Of a stretch of DNA of 64,000 nt, positions 1 to 9,571 are shown in pieces. A program made the translations under genes and the position numbers. Source of the DNA: Acinetobacter pollinis (GTDB taxonomy: Bacteria > Pseudomonadota > Gammaproteobacteria > Pseudomonadales > Moraxellaceae). The DNA lies in the NCBI RefSeq assembly GCF_015627175.1, contig NZ_VTDQ01000002.1, forward strand, positions 102,357-166,356. Direction: 5' to 3'. The notes under the pieces were generated by a model. The model did no database searches. It saw nothing but the letters and a program-made list of their open reading frames with translations, and was not told where the DNA came from. How positions within the stretch are numbered: the stretch's first letter is position 1; every line of letters begins with the position of its first letter.

Positions 1-215
1 GTACGACCATTAAGAACACAGACCTGTAAATGTATAAATGCATTCTTTTCTAGACCATCACCAATTAAAAACTCATCAAATTGAATCGCTCTAGATTTAA
101 TGTCATGTTTATATTCAAATAGTTCAGAATCGAACAATACTCCATGAAGTTCTAATAATAAGTCTTGCGTATCTATATCAAGATTACCACTGTATTGTAA
201 CGTAAGATTTGGCAT
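1..215 (-). CDS. 5-carboxymethyl-2-hydroxymuconate Delta-isomerase family protein (C-terminus outside window)
   Basis: The minus-strand frame begins with an ATG at 213-215, has an AAGGA-type ribosome site just upstream, and stays open to the window edge (71 codons). The N-terminus MPNLTLQYSGNLD has the Pro-1 (after Met removal) expected of the tautomerase superfamily. The following pattern (LLLELHG, then SRAIQFDEFLIGDG and AFIHLQV) resembles the CHMI family, whose members isomerise 5-carboxymethyl-2-hydroxymuconate in homoprotocatechuate breakdown. No other aromatic-catabolism gene is visible, so the true substrate is uncertain. It lies just beyond the cysN terminator and is transcribed in the same direction. 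Confidence 0.7.
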   Translation of the reverse strand, partial: MPNLTLQYSGNLDIDTQDLLLELHGVLFDSELFEYKHDIKSRAIQFDEFLIGDGLEKNAFIHLQVCVLNGR

Positions 216-247
216 ATGTTTTCCTTGTTATATTTTATCCAATAAAA

Positions 248-267
248 AGCCCAACATCTGTTGGGCT
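248..267 (-). terminator. Rho-independent terminator after cysDN
   Basis: The 8-bp stem AGCCCAAC/GTTGGGCT with a 4-nt loop is followed on the minus strand by TTTTTATT. It sits 11 nt past the cysN stop codon and should end the cysDN transcript. Confidence 0.85.
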
Positions 268-278
268 CTACATCATAT

Positions 279-1901
279 TTATAGCTGTACAAAACTCTTA
301 ATTTTGACAACCAGATCGTCAATCTGATCTAGGTCTATAAATAGATCAGCATGCTCTTTTTGTGACTCATCAATAATTAAAAGAATACCTGTTGATTTTA
401 GCAGTTCAATCTCATGGCGACTGAGACTCTCTTGAGCAAGAGACACTATGCCATCCGTGAGCAATACACGCTCTAATTGTGCTTTATACTCAAAAGCAGC
501 TTTAGAAAGTGCAATCACAGCAGGTTTTTGTCCAAGTCTCGCAGCACGTTCGTCTACACTTACTGCGCGCTTTGTATCACTGAGTTGTGCAGTATCTTCA
601 ATCATCGCTGCACCAACAGTGACATTGGTTAAACGATCAATAAAGATAAAACTACCTGTAAAGCGACTGTCTTTATAGTCATCAAATACAATTGGACGGT
701 CGAACTCTACCGTTACATCTGCAATACCGTTCAGTGCAAGTGTTTCATCCACATGCCCTTGTTCTAAAGTATTTACATCAATTGTATGATTAATCACACT
801 CACTTTTGCAGGTACACTTTGAGTACCTACTTTCACATTATACAATTTTCCCGCAACGAGAGGCTGCTCAGCCATCCAAACTACGGTTGCTTTTACAGCA
901 CGTGATTGCTGAGGTAATGCACTTGGATGAGCAATTAAGTCACCACGGCTCACATCAATTTCGTCTTGAAGTGTAAGTGTAACTGCTTGACCAACCACCG
1001 CATTTTCTAAATTGCCATCATACGTGACAATTTCTTTGACACGACTGCGTTTACCCGAAGGTAATACTACAATCTCGTCATTTACAGCAACACGACCAAG
1101 TGCAATTGTACCTGCAAAACCACGGAAATCTAAATTTGGACGATTTACATACTGTACTGGAAATCTAAAATCTTGATGTTCAGTTTCACGCTCAATTTCA
1201 ATCGTTTCCAAAATTTTCATCAGCGTTTGACCTTGATACCAAGGTGTATGCTCAGAAGGATTTACAACATTGTCGCCATTAAGTGCCGAAATTGGTACAA
1301 AATGAATATTGGTCGGCTTGCGATTACCTAAATGCGTAATGAATTCTTCATAATCTTGACGAATTTGATTAAACTTTTCTTCAGAAAATTCAATTAAATC
1401 CATTTTGTTAATGGCAACAACAATATTACGAATACCTAATAGTGCAGAGATAAATGTATGACGGCGTGTTTGTGTCTGTACACCATAACGCGCATCAATC
1501 AAAATAACTGCAAGATCACACGTCGAAGCACCCGTAGCCATATTACGTGTATATTGCTCATGCCCCGGCGTATCAGCAATAATGAACTTACGTTTATCTG
1601 TTGAAAAATAACGATATGCAACGTCAATCGTAATACCTTGTTCACGTTCAGCTTGCAAGCCATCTACAAGTAAGGCAAGGTCTACTTTTTCGCCTTGTGT
1701 ACCCGATTTTTTACTGTCACGCTTTACTGCTTCTAATTGATCTTCATAGATCATTTTAGAATCATGCAGTAGACGACCAATCAATGTACTTTTACCATCA
1801 TCAACATTACCGCATGTTAAAAAGCGGAGAAGATCTTTTTGCTCATGTTGTTTTAAGTATGCCAAAATATCCTGGCTAATGAGCTCGGATTGATGAGACA
1901 T
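279..1901 (-). CDS. cysN: sulfate adenylyltransferase subunit 1 (CysN) with a degenerate APS-kinase-like tail
   Basis: GTPase subunit of ATP sulfurylase. With CysD it converts sulfate and ATP to adenosine 5'-phosphosulfate in the cytoplasm, using GTP hydrolysis to drive the reaction. The G motifs are clear: P-loop GNVDDGKST at residues 31-39, DTPGH at 110-114 and NKMD at 165-168, followed by two EF-Tu-like barrel domains to about residue 430. At 540 aa it is longer than E. coli CysN (475). After [16 protein letters not shown] comes [16 protein letters not shown], which matches the linker that precedes the APS kinase domain in CysNC fusions. The kinase P-loop (GLSGSGKST in the family) is absent, so the tail looks vestigial. 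It follows cysD by 17 nt in one operon. Confidence 0.95.
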   Translation of the reverse strand: MSHQSELISQDILAYLKQHEQKDLLRFLTCGNVDDGKSTLIGRLLHDSKMIYEDQLEAVKRDSKKSGTQGEKVDLALLVDGLQAEREQGITIDVAYRYFSTDKRKFIIADTPGHEQYTRNMATGASTCDLAVILIDARYGVQTQTRRHTFISALLGIRNIVVAINKMDLIEFSEEKFNQIRQDYEEFITHLGNRKPTNIHFVPISALNGDNVVNPSEHTPWYQGQTLMKILETIEIERETEHQDFRFPVQYVNRPNLDFRGFAGTIALGRVAVNDEIVVLPSGKRSRVKEIVTYDGNLENAVVGQAVTLTLQDEIDVSRGDLIAHPSALPQQSRAVKATVVWMAEQPLVAGKLYNVKVGTQSVPAKVSVINHTIDVNTLEQGHVDETLALNGIADVTVEFDRPIVFDDYKDSRFTGSFIFIDRLTNVTVGAAMIEDTAQLSDTKRAVSVDERAARLGQKPAVIALSKAAFEYKAQLERVLLTDGIVSLAQESLSRHEIELLKSTGILLIIDESQKEHADLFIDLDQIDDLVVKIKSFVQL

Positions 1902-1918
1902 GTATTTACTCCACTAAA

Positions 1919-2827
1919 TTAGAAATAACCTTCTTGCTTTTTCTTTTCCATTGACCCAGCTTCATCGTGGTCAATCATACGGCCTTGTCGTTCTGAGCTT
2001 GTGGTCAACAACATCTCTTGAATAATTTCAGGCAAAGTATTGGCTGTAGATTGCACTGCACCTGTTAAAGGATAGCAACCTAATGTACGAAAACGTACCG
2101 ATCTCATTTCAGGCACTTCACCTGCACGCAACGGGAAACGTTCATCATCAATCATAATGAGTGTACCATCACGTTCTACGACAGGACGTTTTGCAGAAAA
2201 ATAAAGCGGTACAATTGGAATTTGCTCAAGATAAATGTATTGCCAAATATCAAGCTCTGTCCAATTCGATAAAGGAAAAACACGAATACTCTCGCCTTTG
2301 TTCACTTTACCATTATAAATGTTCCATAATTCAGGGCGTTGGTTTTTAGGATCCCAACGATGCTTATTGTCACGGAATGAGTAAACACGCTCTTTCGCAC
2401 GCGACTTTTCTTCATCACGGCGCGCACCACCAAATGCAGCATCAAACTGATATTTATCTAAAGCTTGCTTTAAGGCTTGCGTTTTCATAATGTCAGTATA
2501 TTTAGAGCTACCATGATCGAATGGATTAATATTTTGTGCCATTCCTTCAAGGTTCTTATGTTCGATCAGTTCAAGCCCATGTTTTTGTACCATGTCATCA
2601 CGGAACTTGATCATGTCCTTAAATTTCCATCCGGTATTAACATGCATTAATGGAAATGGAAGTTTGGCAGGGTAAAAGGCTTTCATTGCTAAATGTAACA
2701 TCACCGCAGAGTCTTTACCGATAGAGTAAAGCATCACGGGATTTTCAAATTCCGCAGCCACTTCTCGAATAATATGAATACTTTCAGCCTCAAGCTGTTT
2801 AAGGTGAGTTAATCTTTCCTCAGTCAT
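1919..2827 (-). CDS. cysD: sulfate adenylyltransferase subunit 2 (CysD)
   Basis: Catalytic subunit of ATP sulfurylase, forming APS from sulfate and ATP as the first intracellular step of assimilatory sulfate reduction. It is an adenine nucleotide alpha-hydrolase (PP-loop) protein: [17 protein letters not shown] near residues 31-47 is the SxGKDS nucleotide loop, and [15 protein letters not shown] near residue 134 is the conserved basic substrate-binding stretch. The 302-aa length equals that of E. coli CysD. It is the first gene of the cysDN operon. The 234 bp upstream separates it from a divergent nitroreductase gene and should carry the promoter; CysB control is likely from family knowledge but no site was recognised. 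Confidence 0.96.
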   Translation of the reverse strand: MTEERLTHLKQLEAESIHIIREVAAEFENPVMLYSIGKDSAVMLHLAMKAFYPAKLPFPLMHVNTGWKFKDMIKFRDDMVQKHGLELIEHKNLEGMAQNINPFDHGSSKYTDIMKTQALKQALDKYQFDAAFGGARRDEEKSRAKERVYSFRDNKHRWDPKNQRPELWNIYNGKVNKGESIRVFPLSNWTELDIWQYIYLEQIPIVPLYFSAKRPVVERDGTLIMIDDERFPLRAGEVPEMRSVRFRTLGCYPLTGAVQSTANTLPEIIQEMLLTTSSERQGRMIDHDEAGSMEKKKQEGYF

Positions 2828-3061
2828 TAATATACCCAGCTAAACGGAAATTTTAAGGCAAACATATTAGCATGCTTCATCAGAGCACGTATGTGTATGT
2901 CTAATGACGATTTTTGAATAACTAAATCATTTTTTCTACTTTAGAAAAATTTTCAGTTTAATCGTGAAAAACAATAAGTATATGAATTGTAAAATGATCT
3001 TTTTATTCATATTTAAGTAATTATACTTGACCTACTCTTTATATTACTTTGGTGCGTTCAC

Positions 3062-3700
3062 ATGGATATACTTAAAGTTGCACAAACACGATACACAACA
3101 AAAGCATATAATTCAGAAAAAAAGATTCCTCAAGCAACACTCGACACCTTATTAGAAACACTTAGACTCACACCATCTTCTGTAAACATTCAGCCGTGGC
3201 ATTTTTTTGTAATTGAAACAGATGAGGCAAAAGCACGTGTTGCAGAAACGATGCCTGGAAACTATAGCTACAATGCAACGAAAGTATTGCAAGCATCACA
3301 TAGCATTGTCTTTTGCACAAAGACAAATATTCCTGCTGAACATCTCGAAGCACTTTTAAAAGCAGATGATCATGCAGGACGCTTTAAGAATGAAGAGGCT
3401 CGTGAAACACAGGCCAATCTACGTGAAGGATATGTAATTAAAAAATCTATTCCCGACTGGCTTATTCGCCAAACGTATATTGCCCTTGGACAATTTTTAA
3501 TAGCTGCGGCTGCTGAAGGTATCGACTCAACGGCAATGGAAGGTTTCGATAACAATGCATTTGATCAAGCATTTGATTTAAAAGAAAAAGGTTTACAAAG
3601 CTTAGTGGTGGTTTCATTAGGTTATAGAAGTGAAACTGATTTTAATGCCAAGTTACCTAAATCACGCTTACCACATGAGCTTGTATTTACGCATCTTTAA
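3062..3700 (+). CDS. NAD(P)H-dependent nitroreductase family protein (NfsB-like)
   Basis: An FMN-dependent oxidoreductase of the nitroreductase fold, close in length (212 aa) to E. coli NfsB (217 aa). Family features are the N-terminal RYTTKAYN, which contributes to FMN phosphate binding, LRLTPSSVNIQPWHFFVI near residues 35-52, and the C-terminal LVVVSLGYR. Such enzymes reduce nitroaromatics and quinones with NAD(P)H in the cytoplasm; the natural substrate cannot be told from sequence. It is a single gene, divergent from cysDN and convergent with the EamA transporter gene. Confidence 0.85.
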   Translation: MDILKVAQTRYTTKAYNSEKKIPQATLDTLLETLRLTPSSVNIQPWHFFVIETDEAKARVAETMPGNYSYNATKVLQASHSIVFCTKTNIPAEHLEALLKADDHAGRFKNEEARETQANLREGYVIKKSIPDWLIRQTYIALGQFLIAAAAEGIDSTAMEGFDNNAFDQAFDLKEKGLQSLVVVSLGYRSETDFNAKLPKSRLPHELVFTHL

Positions 3701-3744
3701 ACTAAACCTTATGGAGATGACTTAACAAATAAGTCATCTCAATT

Positions 3745-4602
3745 TCACATGGTACTCATTAAAACCAATACTGCACTTATTGCTAGCACCAAACTAAATA
3801 GCATTTGAGAATTTATCTTTTCTCTAAAGAAAAATATCCCACCTAAAATACCAAATACAACCACAGCAATATTCATACTCGCAAAAACGATTGCAGGTGA
3901 GCTTTTCAAAGCAATATGTGCATTAATATACAGAGCAATGTTTGCAAAGTTTAAAATGCCTAGACCTAAGCCTGCGAAAATATTCTTTTTACCCCATAAA
4001 TTACAATTTTCTTTTAGACTGCAATAAATAAAGGAAAATAGAAAAGCAGTTACAAAAATAAGATTTAGACTTTGCGCAAAACCCTGCCCTAAACTACTAT
4101 TATATTTCAAAAGAACATCTACAAGTGCATAACCAATCCAAACACATAACAGTGAAAGTACGCCTTTTTTATTGATGATCTGATGATGGCCTGTTTCACG
4201 ACTCAGAACAAGTAAACTTACAGCAAAAATACCTAAAGTGACACCAATAAGTTTCACTGCTGAAAATTGCTCATTAAAAATAAAATATGCTGCAATAATT
4301 GATAAAACAGCCGATAAACGTTGTGCGATTTCTGTTTTAACAATACCTGCATCATTTAATGCACGCGAAAGTGCAAGAAAAATACTGGGTAAAATAATAC
4401 CTAATAACCCAATGAGCCACCATGGCACTTGTGCCACCTGTATATTCAATAAGTTTGGCTTAAACCATAAAAAACAAAGTAAACTTGCACTCGCATAATT
4501 CCATACCACCATAGAAAGTGGATGATATCCAACGCTTGCTAATTTCTTTAGAAGGATTGATACAGCAACACTACAGCATGCAGCAAATAGAATAAAAATC
4601 AA
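3745..4602 (-). CDS. EamA/DMT-family inner-membrane transporter
   Basis: The 285-aa protein is almost entirely hydrophobic, with about ten predicted transmembrane helices arranged as two repeats of five, as in drug/metabolite (EamA) transporters. Recognisable pieces are the N-terminal FAACCSVAVSILLKKL, the mid-protein GVTLGIFAVSLLVLS that ends the first repeat, and the C-terminal GILGGIFFFREKI with the Phe/Glu pattern typical of EamA repeats. Members export amino acids, metabolites or drugs; the substrate is unknown. It stands alone between a convergent nitroreductase gene and fba. Confidence 0.8.
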   Translation of the reverse strand: MIFILFAACCSVAVSILLKKLASVGYHPLSMVVWNYASASLLCFLWFKPNLLNIQVAQVPWWLIGLLGIILPSIFLALSRALNDAGIVKTEIAQRLSAVLSIIAAYFIFNEQFSAVKLIGVTLGIFAVSLLVLSRETGHHQIINKKGVLSLLCVWIGYALVDVLLKYNSSLGQGFAQSLNLIFVTAFLFSFIYCSLKENCNLWGKKNIFAGLGLGILNFANIALYINAHIALKSSPAIVFASMNIAVVVFGILGGIFFFREKINSQMLFSLVLAISAVLVLMSTM

Positions 4603-4670
4603 TGTCGTATACTCATGAACAAATAAAGCCCACCTATGTGAACTTTATCTTAATCTGAAAAAGTAGGTAA

Positions 4671-5669
4671 TTAGTAGCGTTCAACCATTTTTTCTAATGA
4701 AATTGGACGAATTTTACTTGCATTACCAGCTGTACCGAATGCTTCATAACGGCTGATACATACTTCTTTCATGGCCTCAATCGTTTTTGAAAAATACTTG
4801 CGAGGATCGAATTCTACTGGATTTTCCGCAATAAATTGACGGATTGCACCGGTAGATGCAAGACGTAGATCCGTATCAATATTAATTTTACGCACACCAT
4901 GTTTAATCGCATCAACAAGCTGCTCAACTGGCACACCATAAGTTTCGCCAATTGCACCACCGTGTGCATTAATGACCTGTAACCACTCTTGAGGAACAGA
5001 ACTAGAACCATGCATAACCAAATGCGTATTTGGTAAAGCAGCATGAATTTCTTTAATGCGTTCAATCGCTAAAATATCGCCTGTAGGTGGACGGGTAAAT
5101 TTATATGCGCCATGTGAAGTACCAACAGCAATTGCGAGTGCATCGACATGGGTATCTGCAACGAATCTTTTAGCTTCATCGACAGATGTTAAAAGTTGGC
5201 CATGATCTGCGGCTTGTTTTTCTAAACTTCCAAGACAGCCAATTTCCCCTTCTACTGAAACACCACATGCATGTGCCATTTCAACCACTTGACGTGTTAC
5301 CTGCACATTGTAGTCGTAACTCGTTGGCGTTTTCCCATCTGTATTTAAAGAACCGTCCATCATGACTGAGCTAAAACCCAACTGAATTGAGCGTTGGCAC
5401 ACCGCAGGGCTTACACCATGATCTTGATGCATTACGATTGGAATATGTGGCCACTCTTCAATTGCTGCCGCAATTAAATGACGTAGAAATGCTGACCCTG
5501 CATATTTTCTTGCACCTGCAGACACTTGAACAATAACAGGTGAATTTGTTGCATCTGCAGCAAGCATGATTGCACGCATTTGCTCTAAATTATTTACATT
5601 AAATGCTGGTACACCATAGCTATGCTCTGCTGCATGATCTAATAACTGACGTAATGATACTAAAGCCAT
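4671..5669 (-). CDS. fba: class II fructose-1,6-bisphosphate aldolase
   Basis: Zn-dependent aldolase that reversibly splits fructose-1,6-bisphosphate into dihydroxyacetone phosphate and glyceraldehyde-3-phosphate. Features of the class IIB type are [15 protein letters not shown] near the N-terminus, the zinc/substrate site PIVMHQDHG (about residue 77), VEGEIGCLG, the glycine loop and His in [14 protein letters not shown], and the phosphate-binding [11 protein letters not shown]. The length of 332 aa is slightly short of the ~345 aa typical of the class. Acinetobacter lacks a complete upper glycolysis, so the enzyme probably serves gluconeogenesis. It is downstream of pgk and a small lipoprotein gene, but a terminator separates it from them. 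Confidence 0.95.
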   Translation of the reverse strand: MALVSLRQLLDHAAEHSYGVPAFNVNNLEQMRAIMLAADATNSPVIVQVSAGARKYAGSAFLRHLIAAAIEEWPHIPIVMHQDHGVSPAVCQRSIQLGFSSVMMDGSLNTDGKTPTSYDYNVQVTRQVVEMAHACGVSVEGEIGCLGSLEKQAADHGQLLTSVDEAKRFVADTHVDALAIAVGTSHGAYKFTRPPTGDILAIERIKEIHAALPNTHLVMHGSSSVPQEWLQVINAHGGAIGETYGVPVEQLVDAIKHGVRKINIDTDLRLASTGAIRQFIAENPVEFDPRKYFSKTIEAMKEVCISRYEAFGTAGNASKIRPISLEKMVERY

Positions 5670-5750
5670 AACTCTCTCCCCAATTTGCGTGCGGTATTCT
5701 ACATGGGCATTGCCAACAAAACTGTATTTAAAATCATCAAGCCATAAAAA

Positions 5751-5770
5751 AACCCTGCAATTGCAGGGTT
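5751..5770 (-). terminator. Rho-independent terminator between the small lipoprotein gene and fba
   Basis: A perfect palindrome, AACCCTGCAA/TTGCAGGGTT, is followed on the minus strand by seven T residues. It lies 20 nt after the lipoprotein stop codon and ends the pgk-lipoprotein transcript before fba. Confidence 0.88.
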
Positions 5771-5789
5771 TTCTTAAAAAAATGCTTAT

Positions 5790-6011
5790 TTAGTGTGATT
5801 TTGCAGGAGTATCTGTATTTTTTGAATCTAATACAGGTTTATCTATCGCATCTATTTTTGCTTGCTGTTCTGGACTTGTTTCCGAAGATGTCGTTGAAGC
5901 AGAAGATGCAGGCGCACTGTTTTGTGCTTCTGTATGACTTTCATTTTTACCACATGCAGTCAATGTACCTAATGCGACAAATCCTAGTGCGATTATAAGT
6001 AACTGTTTCAA
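5790..6011 (-). CDS. small lipoprotein of unknown function
   Basis: The 73-aa product starts MKQLLIIALGFVALGTLTAC, a signal peptide ending in the lipobox LTAC with Cys at residue 20. The mature part is low-complexity, rich in Ser, Thr, Ala, Asp and Glu, with no fold evident. It would be lipidated and sit in the outer or inner membrane facing the periplasm. It follows pgk by 24 nt, so it is probably co-transcribed with it. I know of no function, and the resemblance to other Acinetobacter linker-like lipoproteins is only compositional. Confidence 0.75.
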   Translation of the reverse strand: MKQLLIIALGFVALGTLTACGKNESHTEAQNSAPASSASTTSSETSPEQQAKIDAIDKPVLDSKNTDTPAKSH

Positions 6012-6035
6012 AAAAATACTCCTTTTATTTAATCA

Positions 6036-7220
6036 TTAAGCACGATCAATGAGTGCAGCAACAGCTGGTAATGTTTTACCCTCTACAAATTCTAGAAAAG
6101 CACCACCACCTGTAGAAATATAGCTAATGTGAGAAGCAACATTGTATTTATCAATCGCAGCTAAAGTATCACCACCACCTGCAATTGAGAAAGCATCACT
6201 TTGAGCAACTGCCAATGACAATGCTTTTGTGCCTTCTCCAAACTGATCGACTTCAAAAACACCAACAGGACCATTCCACAGAATCGTTTTTGCTTCTTGC
6301 AACAACTGAGCAAATGTTGCGGCTGTTTCAGGCCCTACGTCTAAGATCATATCAGTATCTTGTACATCAGCAACTTTTTTGACAACAGCATGGCTATTAC
6401 TTACAAAACTCATAAAGTCATCGCCAATATTTGATGCATCTGCAACCACAACATCGGTTGGTAAAGGAACATCAACCTTTGCAGCAATTTGTTTTGCCGT
6501 ATCGACTAAATCTGCTTCATATAACGATTTTCCAACATTAAATCCAGCAGCAGCCAAGAATGTGTTGGCAATACCACCACCCACAATTAATTGATCACAC
6601 ACTGTCGACAACGAGTTAAGTACATCTAACTTTGTTGAAACTTTTGAACCTGCCACAATTGCAACCATTGGTTTTGCAGGTGTTTTTAAGGCACGACCTA
6701 ACGCGTCTAATTCTGTTGCAAGTAATGGTCCCGCAACAGCAAGCGGTGCTTTACGTGCAACTCCTTCAGTCGATGCTTCAGCACGGTGAGCCGTTCCAAA
6801 AGCATCCATCACAAATACATCACACAGTGCTGCGTATTTTTCTGCAAGCTCAGGTGCATTTTTCTTCTCGCCATGATTAAAACGCACATTTTCAAGAAGT
6901 ACGACCTGTCCTGCTTTTACGTCTACGCCGTTTAAATAATCAGTTTCAAGTTCAACCGTCTGACCCAATGCATCAGATAAATACTTTGCAACAGGTGCTA
7001 GAGATTGCTCAGATTTTGGCTCACCCTCTACAGGACGACCTAAATGTGAACAGACGATAACTGCGGCGCCTTTATCTAATGCAAGTTTAATTGTTGGCAA
7101 TGCTGCTCTTAGACGAGCATCGCTTGTAATTTCCCCATTTTTTACAGGTACATTTAAATCTTCACGAATAAGGACACGCTTTCCTTGTAAATCAAGATCA
7201 GTCATACGTTGAAACGTCAT
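6036..7220 (-). CDS. pgk: phosphoglycerate kinase
   Basis: Interconverts 1,3-bisphosphoglycerate + ADP with 3-phosphoglycerate + ATP in glycolysis and gluconeogenesis. The family landmarks are present in order: [17 protein letters not shown] (substrate-binding loop), [13 protein letters not shown], the hinge region around [48 protein letters not shown] and the nucleotide-binding GGGDTLAAI near the C-terminus. The 394-aa length is normal. It is the first gene of a pgk-lipoprotein unit, with fba after an intervening terminator. Confidence 0.96.
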   Translation of the reverse strand: MTFQRMTDLDLQGKRVLIREDLNVPVKNGEITSDARLRAALPTIKLALDKGAAVIVCSHLGRPVEGEPKSEQSLAPVAKYLSDALGQTVELETDYLNGVDVKAGQVVLLENVRFNHGEKKNAPELAEKYAALCDVFVMDAFGTAHRAEASTEGVARKAPLAVAGPLLATELDALGRALKTPAKPMVAIVAGSKVSTKLDVLNSLSTVCDQLIVGGGIANTFLAAAGFNVGKSLYEADLVDTAKQIAAKVDVPLPTDVVVADASNIGDDFMSFVSNSHAVVKKVADVQDTDMILDVGPETAATFAQLLQEAKTILWNGPVGVFEVDQFGEGTKALSLAVAQSDAFSIAGGGDTLAAIDKYNVASHISYISTGGGAFLEFVEGKTLPAVAALIDRA

Positions 7221-7365
7221 TTTATTGCTCCCTTGTGTTATTCACTATTTTCAATAACAATATCTTAGACGAAGATATTTAAAAGCGTTAGCTTCTTTAG
7301 TATAAGAGATGTAGAAAAACCGCTTTCGTTTACTTACCACACTCACTTATTAAATCAGAATATTT

Positions 7366-7752
7366 ATGTCTATTCATCCAGATCCTAAAATTAATCGCCT
7401 TAATATATTTGGTGAACCACTCGCGAGTTGCTGTTTTGACCCAATTACGGGCTACTTTCGTAATGGTTTCTGCCATACATCTACAACAGATCTTGGACAG
7501 CACACCGTTTGTGCGCAAATGAGTTCAGATTTTCTTAACTTTTCTCAAAAACTGGGTAATGATTTAATTACACCATTACCAGAACTAGACTTTCCTGGAT
7601 TAAAGCCTGGTGACTTCTGGTGCATTTGTGTTGAACGTTGGGTTGAAGCTTATGAGCTTGGTCAAGCACCTAAACTCAAATTACACTCATGCCATCAATC
7701 TATTTTAAGCTACGTGCCGTTACATGTACTCATGGAATACTCAGTTGCATGA
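7366..7752 (+). CDS. DUF2237 family protein
   Basis: The 128-aa protein matches the DUF2237 pattern: NIFGEPLASCCFDPITGYFR, then FCHTSTTDLGQHTVCAQM, GNDLITPLPE and FPGLKPGDFWCICVERW, with conserved cysteines and histidines that could bind metal. The biochemical function of the family is unknown to me. Its stop codon overlaps the start of the maf gene (ATGA), so the two are translationally coupled. Confidence 0.85.
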   Translation: MSIHPDPKINRLNIFGEPLASCCFDPITGYFRNGFCHTSTTDLGQHTVCAQMSSDFLNFSQKLGNDLITPLPELDFPGLKPGDFWCICVERWVEAYELGQAPKLKLHSCHQSILSYVPLHVLMEYSVA

Positions 7753-8339
7753 ACCGTTTAATTATTCTTGCTTCGAGTAGTCAAACTCGAAAAATACTGA
7801 TGGATCGCTTACATATTCCTTATGAAAGTATAGCACCTGACATTGATGAAACACCGCACGGCGAAATCCATGCAGATACATTAGCAATGCGTCTTGCCTC
7901 GGAAAAAGCACTGGTGATTGCAAAACAACACCCTGAAGCAATTATTATTGGCTCTGATCAAGTCGCATGGTATACCAATGAACCTAATACATTCATCGGC
8001 AAGCCTAGAGATAAAGATGATGCAATCAAGCAACTAGAACAACACTCTGGAAAAACGCTTTGCTTTAGTACAGGTCTAAGTGTGCAATGCTTAGCTACAA
8101 AACAAAATTGTACAGTTGTCGCACATTATGAGGTCAAATTTAGAGAACTTTCTCGTGTAGAAATAGAACGTTATATTGAAAAAGACCAACCCTTTCATTG
8201 TGCTGGTAGCTTCAAATGCGAGAGTCTAGGTATTTCTTTATTTGAAAGTATGACAGGGCGTGACCAAACGGCTCTCATGGGCTTACCACTTATTCAACTT
8301 ACTCAAATATTACGCGAATTTAATCTTCAAATTCCTTAA
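7749..8339 (+). CDS. Maf/YceF-type nucleotide pyrophosphatase
   Basis: Maf-family house-cleaning enzyme that hydrolyses modified nucleoside triphosphates. The start chosen is the ATG giving MNRLIILASSSQTRKIL, because it forms the family N-terminus and an ATGA overlap with the upstream gene; a longer frame begins 60 nt earlier but lacks family similarity. Motifs are ASSSQTRKIL (residues 8-17), PDIDETPH, IIIGSDQVA, KPRDKDDA and FESMTGRDQTALMGLPL. The last motif fits the YceF (7-methyl-GTP pyrophosphatase) subgroup better than the dTTP/UTP-specific Maf proteins. Length 196 aa. Confidence 0.9.
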   Translation: MNRLIILASSSQTRKILMDRLHIPYESIAPDIDETPHGEIHADTLAMRLASEKALVIAKQHPEAIIIGSDQVAWYTNEPNTFIGKPRDKDDAIKQLEQHSGKTLCFSTGLSVQCLATKQNCTVVAHYEVKFRELSRVEIERYIEKDQPFHCAGSFKCESLGISLFESMTGRDQTALMGLPLIQLTQILREFNLQIP

Positions 8340-8354
8340 ATGACAAGGCTATAC

Positions 8355-9506
8355 ATGTCCCAACCACTTAGCGTTTTAGGCAATATTACTGCAGAACAAT
8401 TTTTAAATGAGTACTGGCAAAAAAAACCATTACTTGTACGACAAGCCGTTCCTGAGGTCATCGATCTACTCGAACCTGATGATATTAAATCTCTCGCGTT
8501 AGAAGAGAATGTTACTGCTCGTCTCATTCAACAAACTGGTTCGCTTCACGATCAGTGGAAAGTTCAATCATCTCCACTTTCTAAAAAGGCCTTTAAGAAC
8601 TTACCACCATATTGGACATTGCTTGTTCAAGCAATAGATCATTACTCTATGGATCTTTCTGAATTATGGAAAAAGTTTCATTTTATTCCTCAGTGGCGTA
8701 GAGATGACATTATGGTGTCCTATGCTCCTAAAGGTGGATCCGTAGGCAAACACTTTGACTTTTACGATGTATTCTTGGTTCAAGGTTTTGGAGCACGTCG
8801 CTGGCAGTTAGGCCAATACTGCGATGAAAATACGAAATTTATTGAAGGGCAACCACTTAAACTTCTTTCAGAGATGGATATTACTTTTGATGAAGTTCTT
8901 GAACCAGGAGATCTTTTGTATGTACCTCCTGGTTTGTCTCATTATGGGGTTGCTGAAAATGAATGCCTCACCTATTCATTTGGTTTCAGAATGCCAAACT
9001 TAGCGGGTATTATTGATAGAGTGAGTGATCATTTTGCCGATGAACAACTTTTTAAAAATCCTGTAAAAGATAATGAGCGCTCACCTAACCATGCAATCGG
9101 TGAAATAACCGCCAAAGAACTCCAAACTTTAAAACATCAACTGATTGAAACATTAATGCACTCTGATCATTTCGATCATGCAATTTTATCACTCATGTCC
9201 GAACCAAAATATCCAGACAATATTCCTGAGCCAGATGAACTTGAATTAGAAGATCTTCTAGACCTCATTGGTTCAACCTATACCATTCAGCTTGAACCTG
9301 CATCAAGACTTCTATATACACAAGAAGACGAGAAATTGATGTTTTGGGCCAATGGAGAGCGTCTAAATATTCAATCAGAGACAGCAGTGATTTTAAAAGA
9401 CATCGCTGATGGCCAAGCACTCAACTTTGATGCTCGATTTAATCATCATAGTTTATTAAATGATCTTTTCCCACTGATCAATGATTCCATTCTCATGCTT
9501 ACCTAA
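8355..9506 (+). CDS. roxA: cupin/JmjC-type ribosomal oxygenase (RoxA/YcfD-like, 50S L16 arginine hydroxylase)
   Basis: A 2-oxoglutarate/Fe(II)-dependent oxygenase of the type that hydroxylates an arginine of ribosomal protein L16. The N-terminal EQFLNEYWQKKPLLVRQAV is the family signature. The metal site is HxD in GKHFDFYDVFLVQGFGARRW, with the distal His in VPPGLSHYG. The C-terminal part is winged-helix-like. The start at 8355 is preferred because AAGG lies 6 nt upstream, whereas the earlier in-frame ATG directly after the maf stop (8340) has no ribosome site. The length is 383 aa; the DUF2237-maf-roxA genes are tightly packed. Confidence 0.85.
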   Translation: MSQPLSVLGNITAEQFLNEYWQKKPLLVRQAVPEVIDLLEPDDIKSLALEENVTARLIQQTGSLHDQWKVQSSPLSKKAFKNLPPYWTLLVQAIDHYSMDLSELWKKFHFIPQWRRDDIMVSYAPKGGSVGKHFDFYDVFLVQGFGARRWQLGQYCDENTKFIEGQPLKLLSEMDITFDEVLEPGDLLYVPPGLSHYGVAENECLTYSFGFRMPNLAGIIDRVSDHFADEQLFKNPVKDNERSPNHAIGEITAKELQTLKHQLIETLMHSDHFDHAILSLMSEPKYPDNIPEPDELELEDLLDLIGSTYTIQLEPASRLLYTQEDEKLMFWANGERLNIQSETAVILKDIADGQALNFDARFNHHSLLNDLFPLINDSILMLT

Positions 9507-9571
9507 CCTGAGGAAAATGAAGCATAAAAATCAGGCTTACTGACATAGCGCCGGTAAGCCACAATAAAATA

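Noticed and set aside
448..678. 76-codon plus-strand frame inside cysN
   Set aside because: Antisense to a strongly conserved gene; codon pattern is the mirror of cysN.
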